DNA from: Bugulina stolonifera | Lineage: Eukaryota > Bryozoa > Gymnolaemata > Cheilostomatida > Bugulidae | NCBI GenBank assembly: GCA_935421135.1 | Contig: OW285190.1 | Coordinates: 18,920,501-18,984,500 of the forward strand | Length of the DNA stretch: 64,000 bases | Direction of reading: 5' to 3' | Shown here: positions 1 through 12,446 of the stretch, piece by piece | Position numbering within the stretch: position 1 is the first letter of the stretch | How the letters are laid out: each line of letters starts with the position of its first letter | The notes under the pieces: generated by a model | The model's input: the letters and a program-made list of their open reading frames with translations, nothing else | Told to the model about the DNA's origin: nothing | Databases searched by the model: none | Position numbers and translations under genes: made by a program

Positions 1-1420
1 ATAAAACTTATAGTTTTCTCTCAATTTGGCTGGAAGTGCACTGGATCTACAATGAAATGTTCCTTATATAATATAGTAGGCTATGCGGCTGGGCACTGCA
101 TTGAGTTCATTCATCCATTGAAGCTTCGCGCCAACAAAGTTAGCTGGAGCAACTAGCCAATCACAGTAGGTTATTATGTTGGCTAAATGCCACAAATAAT
201 AAGCTATGGAAGATGACACAAGGCAACAATAACATAAAGCTGTACTCCAACCCAGAGCCATTGAAATGGCTCTGCTCCAACCTAGCACCCAATGTGTTAC
301 TGCATATATTATTATGAAGTACATGTGCATGTACGTCCAGTGCTGGTGTACAGCGTATACATTGTAGACAAACAGTCAGTGGGATACACATGTACATTGT
401 ACATTCTGCATTGCATTTACAGCTATGTGTGAATTTATATGAATGCCCTTCATTCTGCTTGTGGCTTTTACAGTGGCTTGCAGCATCAGTTTTCATGCTA
501 TGTTACCAATGTATAATTATCAATAAGTGCAGAATTTTGTGCTCTACAAAGTTATGTCTAATATATTGTTTATATGTATTAATCATGCTAAGCTAATCCA
601 GATAGGTTAGTTATAGCTAGAAGATTAGTACCATGCTACTGCTGGAGTACATGTAATATTATGGAGCATGAACATTGGATATTTATCTTATCAAGGGTGT
701 CTATGCAATGCTTATACCTTATCCATAAAATCACTTCTCATTTGCAGAGTTACATTGTCAGAATACTGCAACACATTTCAGCTTTCAGCCTCCAATAGAG
801 GCAAAATCCACTGTATTACCCCAAATGTCAGCAACCACTTTTTATAATATTATTACTGAGGTGCAGAATAATAGCACAATAACAAATTTTCTGCCAAAAC
901 CAGGCGCATTGTTTATTCATACACTTGGCACAGTTTACATCCTTATCTCTTTGTGGTTACATTAATAAACAACTCAGCTGTTACACAAATATCAACCTCT
1001 GACCCAAGCTATACATATCACTGACTGCATCCTACAGCAAACAAAGACAGCTAGATTCAGCAGTGCTAACACTGCATGGATGAAGTAATTGTGATAGTGG
1101 GCCTGATGTCTATAAGGTAAGATGAGTTACTTATTTCATATAGTGGTTACAACAGTTTTGCTTAGACTGCTTACAAATTACAATGATGAACTCAACAGTA
1201 TTTCATTATGGCATTAGTCATTTAATTCAGCTTTTGTCACGATTACTGCATATTCCAGCGTGTACAAAACAAATGTACAAGCCATGTATCAGTCATGTAG
1301 CATAGGCGGCACATCACTGCATGGTAGTTTTCTACGTGTTTATGTACGATATTGTATATTATGCATCATGTTACTTACATTTATTTGTTCCATCGTGTTA
1401 TATACGTACCGTACTACATG
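1..1420. other. non-coding stretch, no gene recognised
   Basis: AT-rich sequence with many stops in all frames. The few short open frames (up to 111 codons) have no recognisable domain, no signal peptide and no paralogue in the window. Short TACATG runs are present (about 320-400). Nothing else is supported. Confidence 0.6.
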
Positions 1421-1424
1421 TAGC

Positions 1425-1545
1425 CTATATTACATTGTAATATACATTAAATTATATTACATTGTAATATACATTTATATTACATTGTAATATACATTTA
1501 TATTACATTGTAATATACATTTATATTACATTGTAATATACACGT
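1425..1545. repeat. tandem palindromic repeat, TATTACATTGTAATATACAT unit
   Basis: About five copies of a 23-25 base unit, each containing the inverted repeat ATATTACATTGTAATAT. Each unit could fold into its own small hairpin. Confidence 0.8.
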
Positions 1546-1623
1546 ATACATATTATAATGTGATGCACATGTTGTATAAATACAGTATAATAGACAACGT
1601 ATTACTTCTGAAGGAAATGTAAT

Positions 1624-1681
1624 AATACTATGTGTACCAATATACTATGTGTACCAATATATTGGTACACATAGTATTATT
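1624..1681. repeat. long perfect palindrome
   Basis: ACTATGTGTACCAATA is followed directly by its reverse complement TATTGGTACACATAGT. An extra partial copy of the left arm lies just upstream, and the arms extend outward as AATAAT/ATTATT. Confidence 0.8.
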
Positions 1682-2940
1682 ATCCTTACTTCACATCTTG
1701 TTAAACACTTAGCCATGTCAACGTAGCAGGACATACAAGTACATACTTATACTTGAGTTGGTTGTAACTACTAATTAAATGTCAAGCAGAGAATCTTGCA
1801 TGGTTAATTCTAGTTGTGTAATTGTATTTTGTTTTATTTTTACCACCAAAAGTTAAACTATAATATGTATGATATGTGCTTTTCATCTTAATTACACCAA
1901 AAACTCACATGGAATCACATCGTTTGTTCAACAGCAGATCTACAGTGTGTAATTGTCATGAGAGATTTGTTCATATTGTATAATAGATACCCAGTTTAGG
2001 CTAAGCAACTTGTAAACTCATTCTTGCTTCAATTACTTCAAAAGCTTGCTTATAACTCAAAAGAATTCGTCTTTTTAGTTTTTAAATGTAGGCTACTATG
2101 CCGAGTCTAGTGGCAAAATTTATCTACAAGACCAAATGTTGCATGTATGTGTTAGTGAGCCTCCCAACTTATCACTTATCACTTTATTTTTTATATTCAT
2201 CGTAAATGCATGCTTCTTTTCTAGTGCAATGTGTTTATCTTGTTCTACAGTATTGCCATGTTTATTTTTTTACAGACTCATTCTAATACTGAGTGAAAAA
2301 ATTAACTTGAACACCATCAGCTACACAGTTCTAGATGGAGATCATAATTGGCCGCATTACTGACTGTAATAGCCATACCTAGCTGTACATTGCACATACA
2401 TGCAACTGATCCAATTCTACAGTAAAATACCTACGTAGTGGATACTGTTTGTACCTGGTCAAGAGAGAGAGAGACAGAGACTTGATGTCAACACGACTTG
2501 CATGTACTACAAAACGTTATTGGATTAATGATTACTAGTGTGGAATGTAGCCTACAGGCACAGTATATGCATGCAAAATTCATTTGTACATACTTGTATA
2601 TATTCAATTTTACTATATGCACCATAGCAGAATCTGGTTGAAATTGCAGGTCTGAATTATATTCAATGTTTTTTCCTCTGATGACAATGCGAGGATTAGT
2701 ATTAAAATATGAGAAATAAAATTAGGTCTAACCTTTCTATATATTACTTTATTACATATTCAAGATGATTCTGAATATTATTAAACACCAAGTTATAAAC
2801 TACATGAAAACATGTAAATAATTAACATCAAACTCCATGTAGGCATATTATATGGTACATCTATAATATTGGTATTGTACATAATGCTGGCATAACTGCT
2901 CATTACATGTCCAAGTACGTTCACAGATGTGTTATAGTGA
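1682..2940. other. non-coding stretch, nothing recognised
   Basis: AT-rich sequence without a plausible exon or structured repeat. A short GA run lies at about 2463-2480. Confidence 0.5.
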
Positions 2941-2944
2941 TTTG

Positions 2945-3105
2945 TAGCGCAGTGCAGTGCAGTGCAGTGCAGTGCATTGCAGTGTGGTGCGGAGCGGCGC
3001 AGCGCGGTGCAGTGTAGGGTAGTGTTATTAGTGTAGTGTAGCGTTGCGTTGCGTAGCGTTGTAGTGTAGTGTAGTGTTGTAGTGCAGTGTAGTGTAGTAC
3101 AAGTG
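2945..3105. repeat. degenerate 5-bp minisatellite (GTGCA/GTGTA)
   Basis: A run of GCAGT units degrades through GCGGT and GTGTA variants, forming a GC-rich island in AT-rich surroundings. No coding signal. Confidence 0.8.
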
Positions 3106-4260
3106 TAAGGACTCTATTTAATCCAGTGGGTTTCTATTATACAGCCAGCAGGCAGTGAGTCAGTTTTTTAGAATAATTATTACTGCTAACCACACTCATC
3201 AAATTCTGCATTCCTCTATGTGCCCTTTGACCCCCTATGTGTATTAGACTGCAATAAGTATAGGATGGTCATTGTAGCAGCTGCTATTGTCTACCATCCT
3301 AACTAGTAGATGCTCAGCAATAGAATAATAACAAGTTAGCCTTAGCTCATTCTATGTTACAATTCTAGCTGGTAAAGAAGTTTCATTGTTTGCATCTGTT
3401 TACCCCAAATTGCAACCACTGCAAAACATGGACTTCAAGCTACTGCTAGATTTACATGTAAAGATAACATAACAGTGAGGCACATTGTTTTGAAAGAAAA
3501 TTGTAATATCTAGTCAACAGATTGTAGTACATGTATATATATTATAGTTAACGGACATTTCAGAAAAATCTTGTGAAACTTGGGTGAAGCTTGTTGATGA
3601 CATACAATTAATGTGCACTCTGTGTTCCATTGCTACAATAGTAGATTTTCAGCGCTGAATATTTTACTTGCAAAATACCCCTAAATTGATGCCATGTACT
3701 TCTAGGTGAATAATGTATATCGCACTGTACATGTAGGTGGATCTGTCACACTAGGCGACAGCTCATTCAAATGATCCTGAGATTATACACAGCACTCAAG
3801 TACAAATTGTGGTGGTTCGGACAATCTTGCTCATAGAATCTATACAAAATAGTCTGTCATAAATATGAATACTTTTGCGTGTGTTATTTGTTTGCATAAT
3901 AGGCTGAGAGGCAAGGTGAATGTTTTAACCTTATTGCTGCATTATGTAGTGGTTTTGTGCATTATTAGACCCTAAGAACTGAAACTACACCCACAACCAA
4001 CATCCATGCACTTGTACAGATATATTTACATGTATCTGTCCACTATCAAACCCCCTAATACAGTATGACCAAGTATAATATATACAATTAGCATAATGAA
4101 ATACATGTACATACAAATACCTTGCACACCTCAAACTGAGAGTTTATAACCCGTGGACAAAATACCATGAGCAAGCATATAGTGTATCTGTATCATGCTA
4201 ACTCATGCGTATTATAATGGTTCTGCTTGTATGATAATAACATCATAATTATTATCTCCG
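3106..4260. other. non-coding stretch, nothing recognised
   Basis: No exon chain, open frame of note or repeat array was seen on either strand. Confidence 0.5.
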
Positions 4261-4265
4261 TGAGC

Positions 4266-4345
4266 GATGGTCTGCAGTAGCTCAGTTAGATAGCAGCAAG
4301 ACGTGAGTGCAGGTAGTCTCGGGTTCAATTCCAACAGAAGCTCGT
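4266..4345 (+). repeat. tRNA-like sequence (probable SINE head or tRNA pseudogene)
   Basis: A box-like TAGCTCAGTTAGATAGC (4278-4294) and B box-like GGGTTCAATTCC (4321-4332) lie at tRNA spacing. The acceptor and T stems do not pair well, so a functional tRNA is unlikely. A tRNA-derived SINE head or decayed tRNA gene fits better. Confidence 0.5.
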
Positions 4346-4639
4346 TTTTCACGGCCAACAGATAACAATGGGAGAGCAACTCCAAATTATTCACAATTCC
4401 TTAAATTTGATACCTTATCTATCCTGTGTGACTTCCCAATCTGCAATTCATCTGATGTTTTGAACAAAATGTGATAAACTGGACTTAAATGTGGAATAAT
4501 TAAGTGTTGCATTTTATTTACATGTACATTCGTATCATCAGTGTACTGTTCTGCCCATATTTGCTTATATTTAATAAATTTGCCAAGCACCTCTGAAAAT
4601 ATACATTATACATTATAATACAAGTAGTTATACTTGTCC

Positions 4640-5195
4640 ACCGGACGCTGTACATGCAATCTTACAGATTAATATTGTATAGCTATCCACTAAATCTTAT
4701 AGTAGCTAAGAAATTAGTGAATTACTAAAATGAAAAAAGAATTTTGTATTAGTGGGATTGAACACATGTCCCTATGAATGATATTCAAGCACTCTACCCT
4801 TACACTATCAGATCAGCAGTGATTTTAGGGGGGAGGGGGGAAACTAGCCATTAACGTGAGGTTACACTGCTCCCACTAAAACTGAAGTGGGTACACACAG
4901 CATACTACCATATACTCGCACTTCATGATGGGGTGATAGCGTCGTATTTGTTCAGCATACTTTAGCCAACATAAATATGAATGAAGCAGCAGAAATTCAG
5001 TAGCTAAAGTTATGCTCTCTTGTGAACCCAAGTTGTTAGGGGATGACAACTTCATAAAAAAACAACTAATCGATATATACATGTGAATCCCATATTCAGA
5101 TGCTCGTCCTTACATGTATATTATGGTGAGCCTACTTGGACATGAACAGTCTAAAGAGAAACTTGTGGCAACCAGTATTAAGAGGAGCAACCATC
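4640..5195 (-). repeat. dispersed repeat with tRNA-like part, copy 1
   Basis: This block recurs at about 36905-37345. On the minus strand (4820 to 4751) it has A box-like TAGTGTAAGGGTAGAGTGC and B box-like GTGTTCAATCCC, as in tRNA-derived SINEs. Its right part (about 4995-5190) contains the motif GTTAGGGGATGACAACT, also found at 14.8, 15.0, 37.3, 38.8 and 39.0 kb. Confidence 0.65.
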
Positions 5196-5677
5196 ACATT
5201 TAATGTTTATAATTGCATGTATGACAACAGTTTTCTACATGAAATATCACAATGGATATAATAAAAATGTACAATGTACATGTATACACAATTGGCTTGA
5301 TGTAGACGCAGAAGTGGAGGTAAGTTGCAGTTTATATGTGGAAGAAGACAGAACAAAGCAGTGGGTCTTCCACTGGACACATCAGCCCATTTACAATATG
5401 GTTCAGTAATGAGTAATTAATTAGTAATAATTTACATGTAGTTACTATATCATAACGTCTTTAGTCCTACTTCTACATTTGGTGACCTATCAAACACACA
5501 CAATTCCAATGACATGGCACTCTACATTGGTTGTGTAGTTTGTGGGAATTTATTCCTTAAATGGCACTGTACATGTAGTAAGAGACAGGTGCTATGATTG
5601 GTTAAAAAGCAACCAATCACCCTGAATATGAAGAGACTATTTCTCCCATGACTTGGCATAATATTATCTTCAAGCAA
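5196..5677. other. non-coding stretch
   Basis: No gene recognised; a 68-codon open frame at 5203-5409 has no visible domain or paralogue. Confidence 0.45.
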
Positions 5678-5742
5678 GTTGACCAGTTGACCAGTTGACC
5701 AGTTGACCAGTTGACCAGTCGACCAGTTGACCAGTTAACCAG
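5678..5742. repeat. 8-bp tandem repeat (GTTGACCA)x8
   Basis: Eight consecutive 8-base units; the sixth and eighth carry single substitutions. Confidence 0.9.
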
Positions 5743-6220
5743 GTTATTTAATGGTTAGTCCATTGTAGATTGTCTCCCAGCTGTGTTACACTATTGTAAA
5801 TAGCACATATACTGGTATATGCATGTACATATACAAGCATACTAATCCTTAAAGCCTGGTCCTCTACCACCAGGAACTGATATCTGATATACAGCCTAGG
5901 GTACAGTTTGGGGTAACCAACATAATATGATACAACAACCCATGTACAGTGCACTAAGTATGGTACATGTAATATCGTGTCTCAATAAATTTTATGTCCT
6001 GCTGGTAAAAAACTACATTATATTTTTTTTACTTATTAGTCATTAAGTATGTTACCTAGTACATCCTGAAGCACATAATATATAGAGAAATATAGCCTAC
6101 AGACGCAGGGATGCACCTACAACATGATAGAAACTACAGTATGTCATGGTGATGTCCAAATAGAAGATTATCTGATGTTTTCTCATTTAACCACCATGAC
6201 ATACTGTGCTGTCCTGAATA

Positions 6221-6290
6221 TGTGTACGTGTACGTGTACGTGTATGTGCAGGTGTACGCGTACACGTACGTGTATGTGTAGCTGATACCT
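6221..6290. repeat. (GTACGT)n simple repeat
   Basis: Alternating purine-pyrimidine GTGTACGT units with variants. The minus-strand open frame rich in Thr-Arg across it is a by-product of the repeat. Confidence 0.8.
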
Positions 6291-6966
6291 CAGCAGGAAG
6301 TAAATAGATGATATTGTATTTATATTGTGTAAGACTGTTTACTTTTCTCACAGCTGAGCTACATGTACATGTATCTTCCATAACAGGGGTGTAGGTTAGA
6401 AAAATTGAGTGGGGAGGGAGTGGAGTCAACGCACGTGCAGCGGAAAATTTTCAAATCTCACTCTCTGAAGTGCAAAAATTAGACATAGCAGCATGTTAGT
6501 TGTAGCATCACTACAGCAAGTACTCATTACTACTTCTGTTACTACAACTTGCAACAAGAGTGAAAGTGTTACAGAACTATTACTAGCTAGTAGAATTTTA
6601 TAATAACTACAATACTGCATGATTGTATCTTTTTACAAATAGCCCATAGGTGCAAGTGTATTTCATAAATTAAAATATTTCAACTTTCAATAGCTGATCA
6701 ACAACTATATTGTGGTGAAACAGCCTCCGTGGTAATGCCACCTAGGCCAGCCACACTGACAATTATATTAGCTGACATTTAATCACATTCAATATCTTAT
6801 CCATGCATTCATTACCTTATTATCTACTGCTGTCTTATATACATTAGCAATCAAGCCTTGGAATTACATTCTATTGCAACTTGGTTTTTCTCACATTTAT
6901 ACTTAGTTAGTAATTGTCTGTCCTTACTTGATTGTGAATTATTAGAGTCTTTTTGCCACTTTATAT
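6291..6966. other. non-coding stretch, nothing recognised
   Basis: No exon-like or repeat structure beyond short simple runs. Confidence 0.45.
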
Positions 6967-7676
6967 TGTAACCACGTGGCCGACCTTATGGATTTAGCTC
7001 ATATTTACAGACGACATGTTTCTACCTATTGTAAGCACATTTTGTGCAAAGGCCGACCTTTTCATATGGCCGAGTCGGGCGGAACCAGACATATTGTTGC
7101 GTAAGTTCCGGAGCCGACCCCATGTCGGTTAACCGACACCATGTCGTCCCTTTTTGCCGGAGGTTTGTTATGTATATAAGGCAGTGCATTTTCTATTGTG
7201 AATCAGTTGTTGATTGCGCTTGAATAAAGCAATATCTCCTAACTCAACCTACAGAGGTTTACTCTTAGGCGGGCGGCTCTCCCTGAGAATCCTTTGGATT
7301 CAGTACGGTGTGAGCTTACCTCATACTAGGCTAAGCACATCTCTATCCACCCCTTAGGCTTAGGCCGATCCCGGGTTCTAATGAACCTAGCGTCGGACTT
7401 AGGCTTCTAAGGTTAGATACTCTTTCTCTACACTCCCTCGGAGTATAAACCCTGCATGACCTACGTCGGTCCTGAGCTCCAATGAGTCTCGGCATCGGCC
7501 TACGTCTGATATAATCTACAATCGACACTATAAAGAGCACCCATAACTGTTCACTCTTTTATGTAATGAGCAGAAGGTACACTTGGTCGGCCTCTACCAC
7601 TTTCCAAGCCCTTCGCATACCTGTAGCCCACAGCTCTCGTATGCAATAGTACTACAAAACATTACAATATTGTCAT
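6967..7676 (+). mobile_element. solo LTR of a retrotransposon, copy 1
   Basis: About 710 bp bounded by TGTAA at the start and TTACA at the end, with a possible ATAT target duplication (6963-6966 and 7677-7680). Inside, a TATA box (GTATATAAGG, about 7173) precedes AATAAA (about 7224), the usual U3-R order. It is GC-richer than the surroundings, rich in GGCCGAC motifs, and has no gag/pol frame. A divergent reversed copy lies at about 35985-36780 and aligns through the TATA/AATAAA core. Boundaries are inferred. Confidence 0.7.
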
Positions 7677-9060
7677 CATAAATTAGTTATTTAAAATAAA
7701 ATGCATTTAAAATAAATATCTTTGCAAGAAAAGTGTAGTAGCCTACTAAAGCTAAAATAATAATAATAGTGTAATTATGTTATATACAAATTTAAAATTA
7801 AAATATTTAATTATATTGTTGGAATTATTATTATTTTATTTTCAAATTTAGAAATCAGTGTCTTTTCTTCACAATACATATTTAGTTGTTAGTAGTGACT
7901 GTAGCAGCAGAGTAGTAGCTGTCAGTGGAGTGGCAATGGCTGGAATGAACAGCTAAAATGAATGCAAACACTTTTAATTATATTAAAAAAATAAATTACA
8001 AATATTTTTGAAAGAAGCCAAAACAATATTGGAATTGAATTTCATGCATCTGCTCGAAGTCAGTAACAGGGAAGGGACAACCTCATGGATAGCAGTGACT
8101 TACAAATTGATTCACCTAATTCAACTCTTCACTACTTTTCCTTTTGCACTTATTATTTTTTCCTTGGTAAATAAATAACTGTCCATAAAAAATATTATTG
8201 TTCATTCATTCATAAGACAGCAAGTTTTTAGCCTTTTAGCAGAGTACACAGTTGCATGGGCCCTTTTGTGTACCACTTGCAATGCAGTCATTATTCCAGG
8301 ATTACTGGTTATTGTTACGCAACAACACCATAGAGTTATAAGTAAAGTGATAACGCCATAGAGTTATAAGTAGTGTGATAACGCTTCGGTCGCAAACCGG
8401 AAATGAAGCGAATATTAAGGGAAAAAGTGCTAATTTTCAAAAGTAGTGTTTTTAAGCCACTTTATTTTGGCAACAGGGGCGGCAATGCCTCTCTGCCGCC
8501 TCTTAAAATACGCACCTGCATAATGATACAACAGATCTGCTCTAAATATTAGCTAGCAACAACCACTATTGTGAGAAACTTTTAGATATTCATCATTGCA
8601 AGTTTAATATTGCATTCACCGTATATTAGTTATGGCATTGTGTTCAGCTAGCAGGAAATTTGCTCACAATTGATGACACGCCGTCGTAATGTAGAGCATG
8701 TTTAATAATTTATCATAAAACAGAGTGTAACCAGCTACTGATCAAACATGGCATACCAGAGGTCAGCGTATAAATGCTGTGTCACTGAATGAATGGTATA
8801 TCTACTCAATGATTGGCCGGTGATTAGCCAATCATAACATTGGTCTTCAATTGCATCACTGGTAACCAATTATTGTGTAAAGTAAAAAATAAATTCCACC
8901 AACAACAAGGTGGGTAAAAAGATGTTAAGTCATGGTAATTTTAAGTCCTTGATTTATCACCGATCATCATTGGGAATGAGCCATCAGAGTTTTTATAAGA
9001 ATGATTGATTACTCTTTGTATATTCTCTGAACTACGGAGTAAGTAAACTGTGTCCACACA
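7677..9060. other. non-coding stretch upstream of gene A
   Basis: No gene recognised. A short direct duplication of CATAGAGTTATAAGTA lies at about 8330-8375. Confidence 0.5.
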
Positions 9061-9094
9061 CGTGTGTATATATAAGTAAGTGTCCGCACATGTG

Positions 9095-9138
9095 TATATA
9101 AGCAATTGAGACAGCCACTCTACATATACTTCATTCAG
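9095..9138 (+). promoter_or_regulatory. core promoter of gene A
   Basis: TATATAAG at 9095-9102 is followed 35 bases on by TTCATTCAG (9130), like the TTCATTCATC found about 29 bases after the TATA box in the paralogues. Transcription probably starts near there, about 60 bases before the ATG. Confidence 0.6.
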
Positions 9139-9190
9139 TTTTCTTGCATCTTTCTACAGAACTTACTACTTCAACCTTCATCTCTACATC

Positions 9191-12023
9191 ATGCTTTGTA
9201 AGTATAAGACTATAACTACACATGGCTACCAAATAAATAAGTTTCAAATGAATAGAATTTTTATAAATACAGTATGACATGTAGAGTGTACAGTTGCTCC
9301 CATTTGGTGGAAGGAATTCGCTGCTGTCTTTAATATACTTCAGTAAAACAAGCATGAGAAAATTTTATGCTACTGTATGCAAATTTACATTTCTTTGTCT
9401 TTGTGCCAATTTTCCAGTGTATATGTACATGTACATGTACATTGTTTGACATGACCTACGGATACTTGTACATCATAACACCACTTGAGATTTGCTCACA
9501 CCATAACAGGCAAAATCCATCCATATTCTTCACATTTTTCTGAGAGTAATTCAGATGTCAACAGACTAACACAACTGTCTGTTAATTATATACTGAAGCA
9601 AATATTTTCCAGTGGTGTAACGAGTAGCCTCTAGACATTATGAAATGCATGTTTACGTATATATATCACACATTGTAGAATGTACATTTACATGTACGTA
9701 TATAATTATGTATAACACATATATACGTACATCATATTATATAATACATATATATACGTACATCATATTTTTGTAGCATCTGTTAGAGCACTTCTACTTG
9801 TGTCAGCCTTACTTGGTAAGTTAAATGGATTATTATTATTATTATTATGAAATGCAGTTATTTAAGGTAAAAACCTAAAGACTGGTTCCCATTCTGAAAG
9901 CCATAATAAAATGACACCTGGTCTATAGTGACCAACGGAACAATCGGCCATGTTAGACTGTTGTCATTCTGATTGGTCGGTTGTTAACACAGCTGAATAA
10001 ACTTTACTAATATTCTCTTATTTATTTCTACAATGTATATCACAAATACCAGAGTATGCTGTGAAGTTTTAATTAAGACAGAAATAGCTGCACCAAGATG
10101 GGACAGGTGTATTTATAAGGTTGGGTGATCTTCGTAACATCAATAATGACTTTCTTTGGGAATTGAACCTGTGTTTCCAACATAAGAGTACAGAGCTCTA
10201 ACCACTAGGCGGCTGGTGCTCCCAGGGATAGGATTGGCTAACAGCTATGTACATGTAAATAATGATTAAACCTCTTGGAATAATTCATAACGTTTAAGAA
10301 AATGCTTCGAAACAGTTTTAATTCAAAAACTAAGTCTAACTCCTACTATCTGCTAGGTGATGAATTGTAGTCAATTAATATTATGATGTTTTGTTGATAC
10401 ATGTAAACAATAAATGATAATAATCTATTATTATTGTTGGTTTAAGGAGCTCACAATTTCATTATTGAATTTTAATCACAAAATTACCTGTACCTTCTTC
10501 CAGGTGCTGCTTGTACTACGGCACAAAGACCAGCTAACTACAGGCGCATAACAGAAGGTGAGTGGTCAATATAGACACCAGACACATCTAGTATAGCATA
10601 AGATGGTAAACAAAGGGAGCCAGAAGAAGCCATGCACCACTTAGATAATAATATTATTATTTATTGAAAATATTTTATATTATTTGTATCTTATCACTCT
10701 TGATTTATGCCATTTATAATTTTAAATGATATTACAATAAATTGTTCGCTTTTCGATAGCAATTTGTGAAGAGAATCTCCATGACACATTCTGTGAATTC
10801 AAGAGTACGCTGTGCAGCAGCACTGACAGAACCACCAGCTGTTCAAGGTTAGTATTAGCCTTGTTGTAAACTTGACCCTCTCAATCCTTGGACCATAAAG
10901 TGTTTTGTCAGTCAGTTGTCCTTCAATGCGTCATTTTCCTTGCATTCAGCACAGCAATGTATAGCCGCCGTGTGCAGGCTACTGCTTCTAGACTGTATGT
11001 AATTATCTATCAAACTATCCTTGCAGGGCACAGGTGATGTTTAAGAATGCAATATCAAACTGTACAACCAATTCCTCAGCTACTAGGGTATTCCGTGTCA
11101 TACAGTTCATTAGAGAGTTTACAAAGAGTTGTAGTACCACTGGAGTTCCTTTCCTATCAGGACAAGGTGAGGCATGATATACTTTAACAACATCATCATG
11201 TGATGCTTCAGATATTCTTTGCTTCAGATATGCCATACTTGTTGTACAAACCTGACATTCCCAAAACCTTGGTATGCTCTGATATTCTTATAGTGTTCAT
11301 AATTACATCATATTTTAGGATGTGAGATAGTAACTGGTTGTATAAGGAACCTGTTTAACCCAGAAGGAGGTAGGATTAATTGGTAAGTGACCTCTTGTGG
11401 CAGACAAGATATTTACAAATCTGTGCAGCTTTCGCAAACCTTGGTTGATAATCAGGATAGAACGTGGTACAATGGTTAATTGGTAGTATATTATGGTACA
11501 CTAAGGCACCAATTGTATATTCTTCATGCAATTATGAATACTAAGGATGGTGTTACTGTGGTCTATTTCCTGTCTAAGTCAACCAAAGTCTTTGGTAGAA
11601 CTCTTCAACTTTTGATTCCATAAACGCACCAAATCTGGATGCCGGAAGGTGATGTGTCATTATACCACTTTTTGCTTAGCATTTTTTCATTATCTTAAGG
11701 TCATGGATTGCAGTTGAGCTTTCAAAATGTTTGGAGGAGAAAATATGAAACTGTCCAGCAGTTGAATAATAAGTGTTTAGAGGCTAATTTGTTCAGTTGC
11801 GCAATATCTCTTTTACTACTGAAACATGTTTAAAGTATAAATTTATGTTTACAGTGGTAATGTGAGTGCAGCTAACCTATGCTTTGAAGAAGCTAAGGAA
11901 GCAAGGTGTCCACTGGCCGAGTTAGCTCAAGGTCTGGTTATACGAGACACGGTAGCTGAAGTCTGTGGAGACAATTCCTGCGGACTTTCAAGATCTTTAG
12001 GGAGAGTTATACCCTACTGTTAG
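9191..12023 (+). CDS. gene A: secreted cysteine-rich protein, 186 aa, 7 exons
   Basis: Exons: 9191-9197, 9777-9815, 10504-10557, 10760-10847, 11027-11166, 11319-11382 and 11855-12023, all with GT/AG borders and continuous phase, total 561 bases including TAG. The N-terminus (MLSSVRALLLVSALLG) is a signal peptide, cleaved near Gly-Ala-Ala-Cys, so a secreted product is expected. One 18-residue module follows (AACTTAQRPANY...), without the Phe-Gly-Arg end seen in paralogues. The C-terminal domain (about residue 36 on) has 14 cysteines; order and exon borders match B and D, though overall similarity is moderate. A has two cysteines (TLC and NSC) that are both tyrosine in B and D. AATAAA lies at 12594. 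No known domain was recognised; function unknown. Splice sites were placed by eye; transcript data would settle the model. Confidence 0.8.
10153..10228 (-). repeat. tRNA-like sequence in gene A intron 2
   Basis: On the minus strand, A box-like CTAGTGGTTAGAGCTC is followed by B box-like AGGTTCAATTCCC. It looks like a tRNA-derived SINE head or tRNA pseudogene inserted in the intron. Confidence 0.5.
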
Positions 12024-12137
12024 TATGACCTCTAGGAGATCATTCATGACTTCTATTGTTCAAATTTATCCTTAAAATTGTTTGAATGATTCCACAGTGC
12101 ATGTATAAACGGTCACCTCCTTTCATTTGTAAACATC

Positions 12138-12267
12138 ATTATCACCTTTGTACATGTACATGTACATGTACATGTACATGTACATGTACATGTACATATA
12201 CATGTTCTTCTACATGTACATGTACATGTACATGTACATGTACATGTACATGTACAAAGGTGATAAT
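12138..12267. repeat. (TACATG)n array inside a foldback
   Basis: Two TACATG runs flank a short interruption (CATATACATGTTCTTC). The whole is bounded by inverted arms ATTATCACCTTTG (12138-12150) and CAAAGGTGATAAT (12255-12267). Because TACATG is self-complementary, the full 130 bases can fold back. Open frames across it are artefacts. Confidence 0.85.
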
Positions 12268-12313
12268 TTTATAAAAAATTACATGTTTAACATTAATTTT
12301 AGTTCACATTTGA

Positions 12314-12446
12314 AAGCTGTGTATTGCTTAGCCTCAGAGCTGTGTATTGCTTAGCCTCAGAGCTGTGTATTGCGTAGCCTCAGAGCTGTGCATTGCTTAG
12401 CTTCAGGGCTGTGTATTGCTTAGCCTCAGATCTGTGTATTGTGAAT
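12314..12446. repeat. 23-bp minisatellite, 5-6 copies
   Basis: Unit AGCTGTGTATTGCTTAGCCTCAG-like (given here split: AGCTGTGTATTG then CTTAGCCTCAG), with a few substitutions, about 300 bases after the gene A stop. Confidence 0.85.

Noticed and set aside
4266..4345. Functional tRNA gene
   Set aside because: A and B boxes are present but acceptor and T stems do not pair well.
12086..12354. Thr-Cys and Met-Tyr repeat frames
   Set aside because: Translations of the (TACATG)n array.
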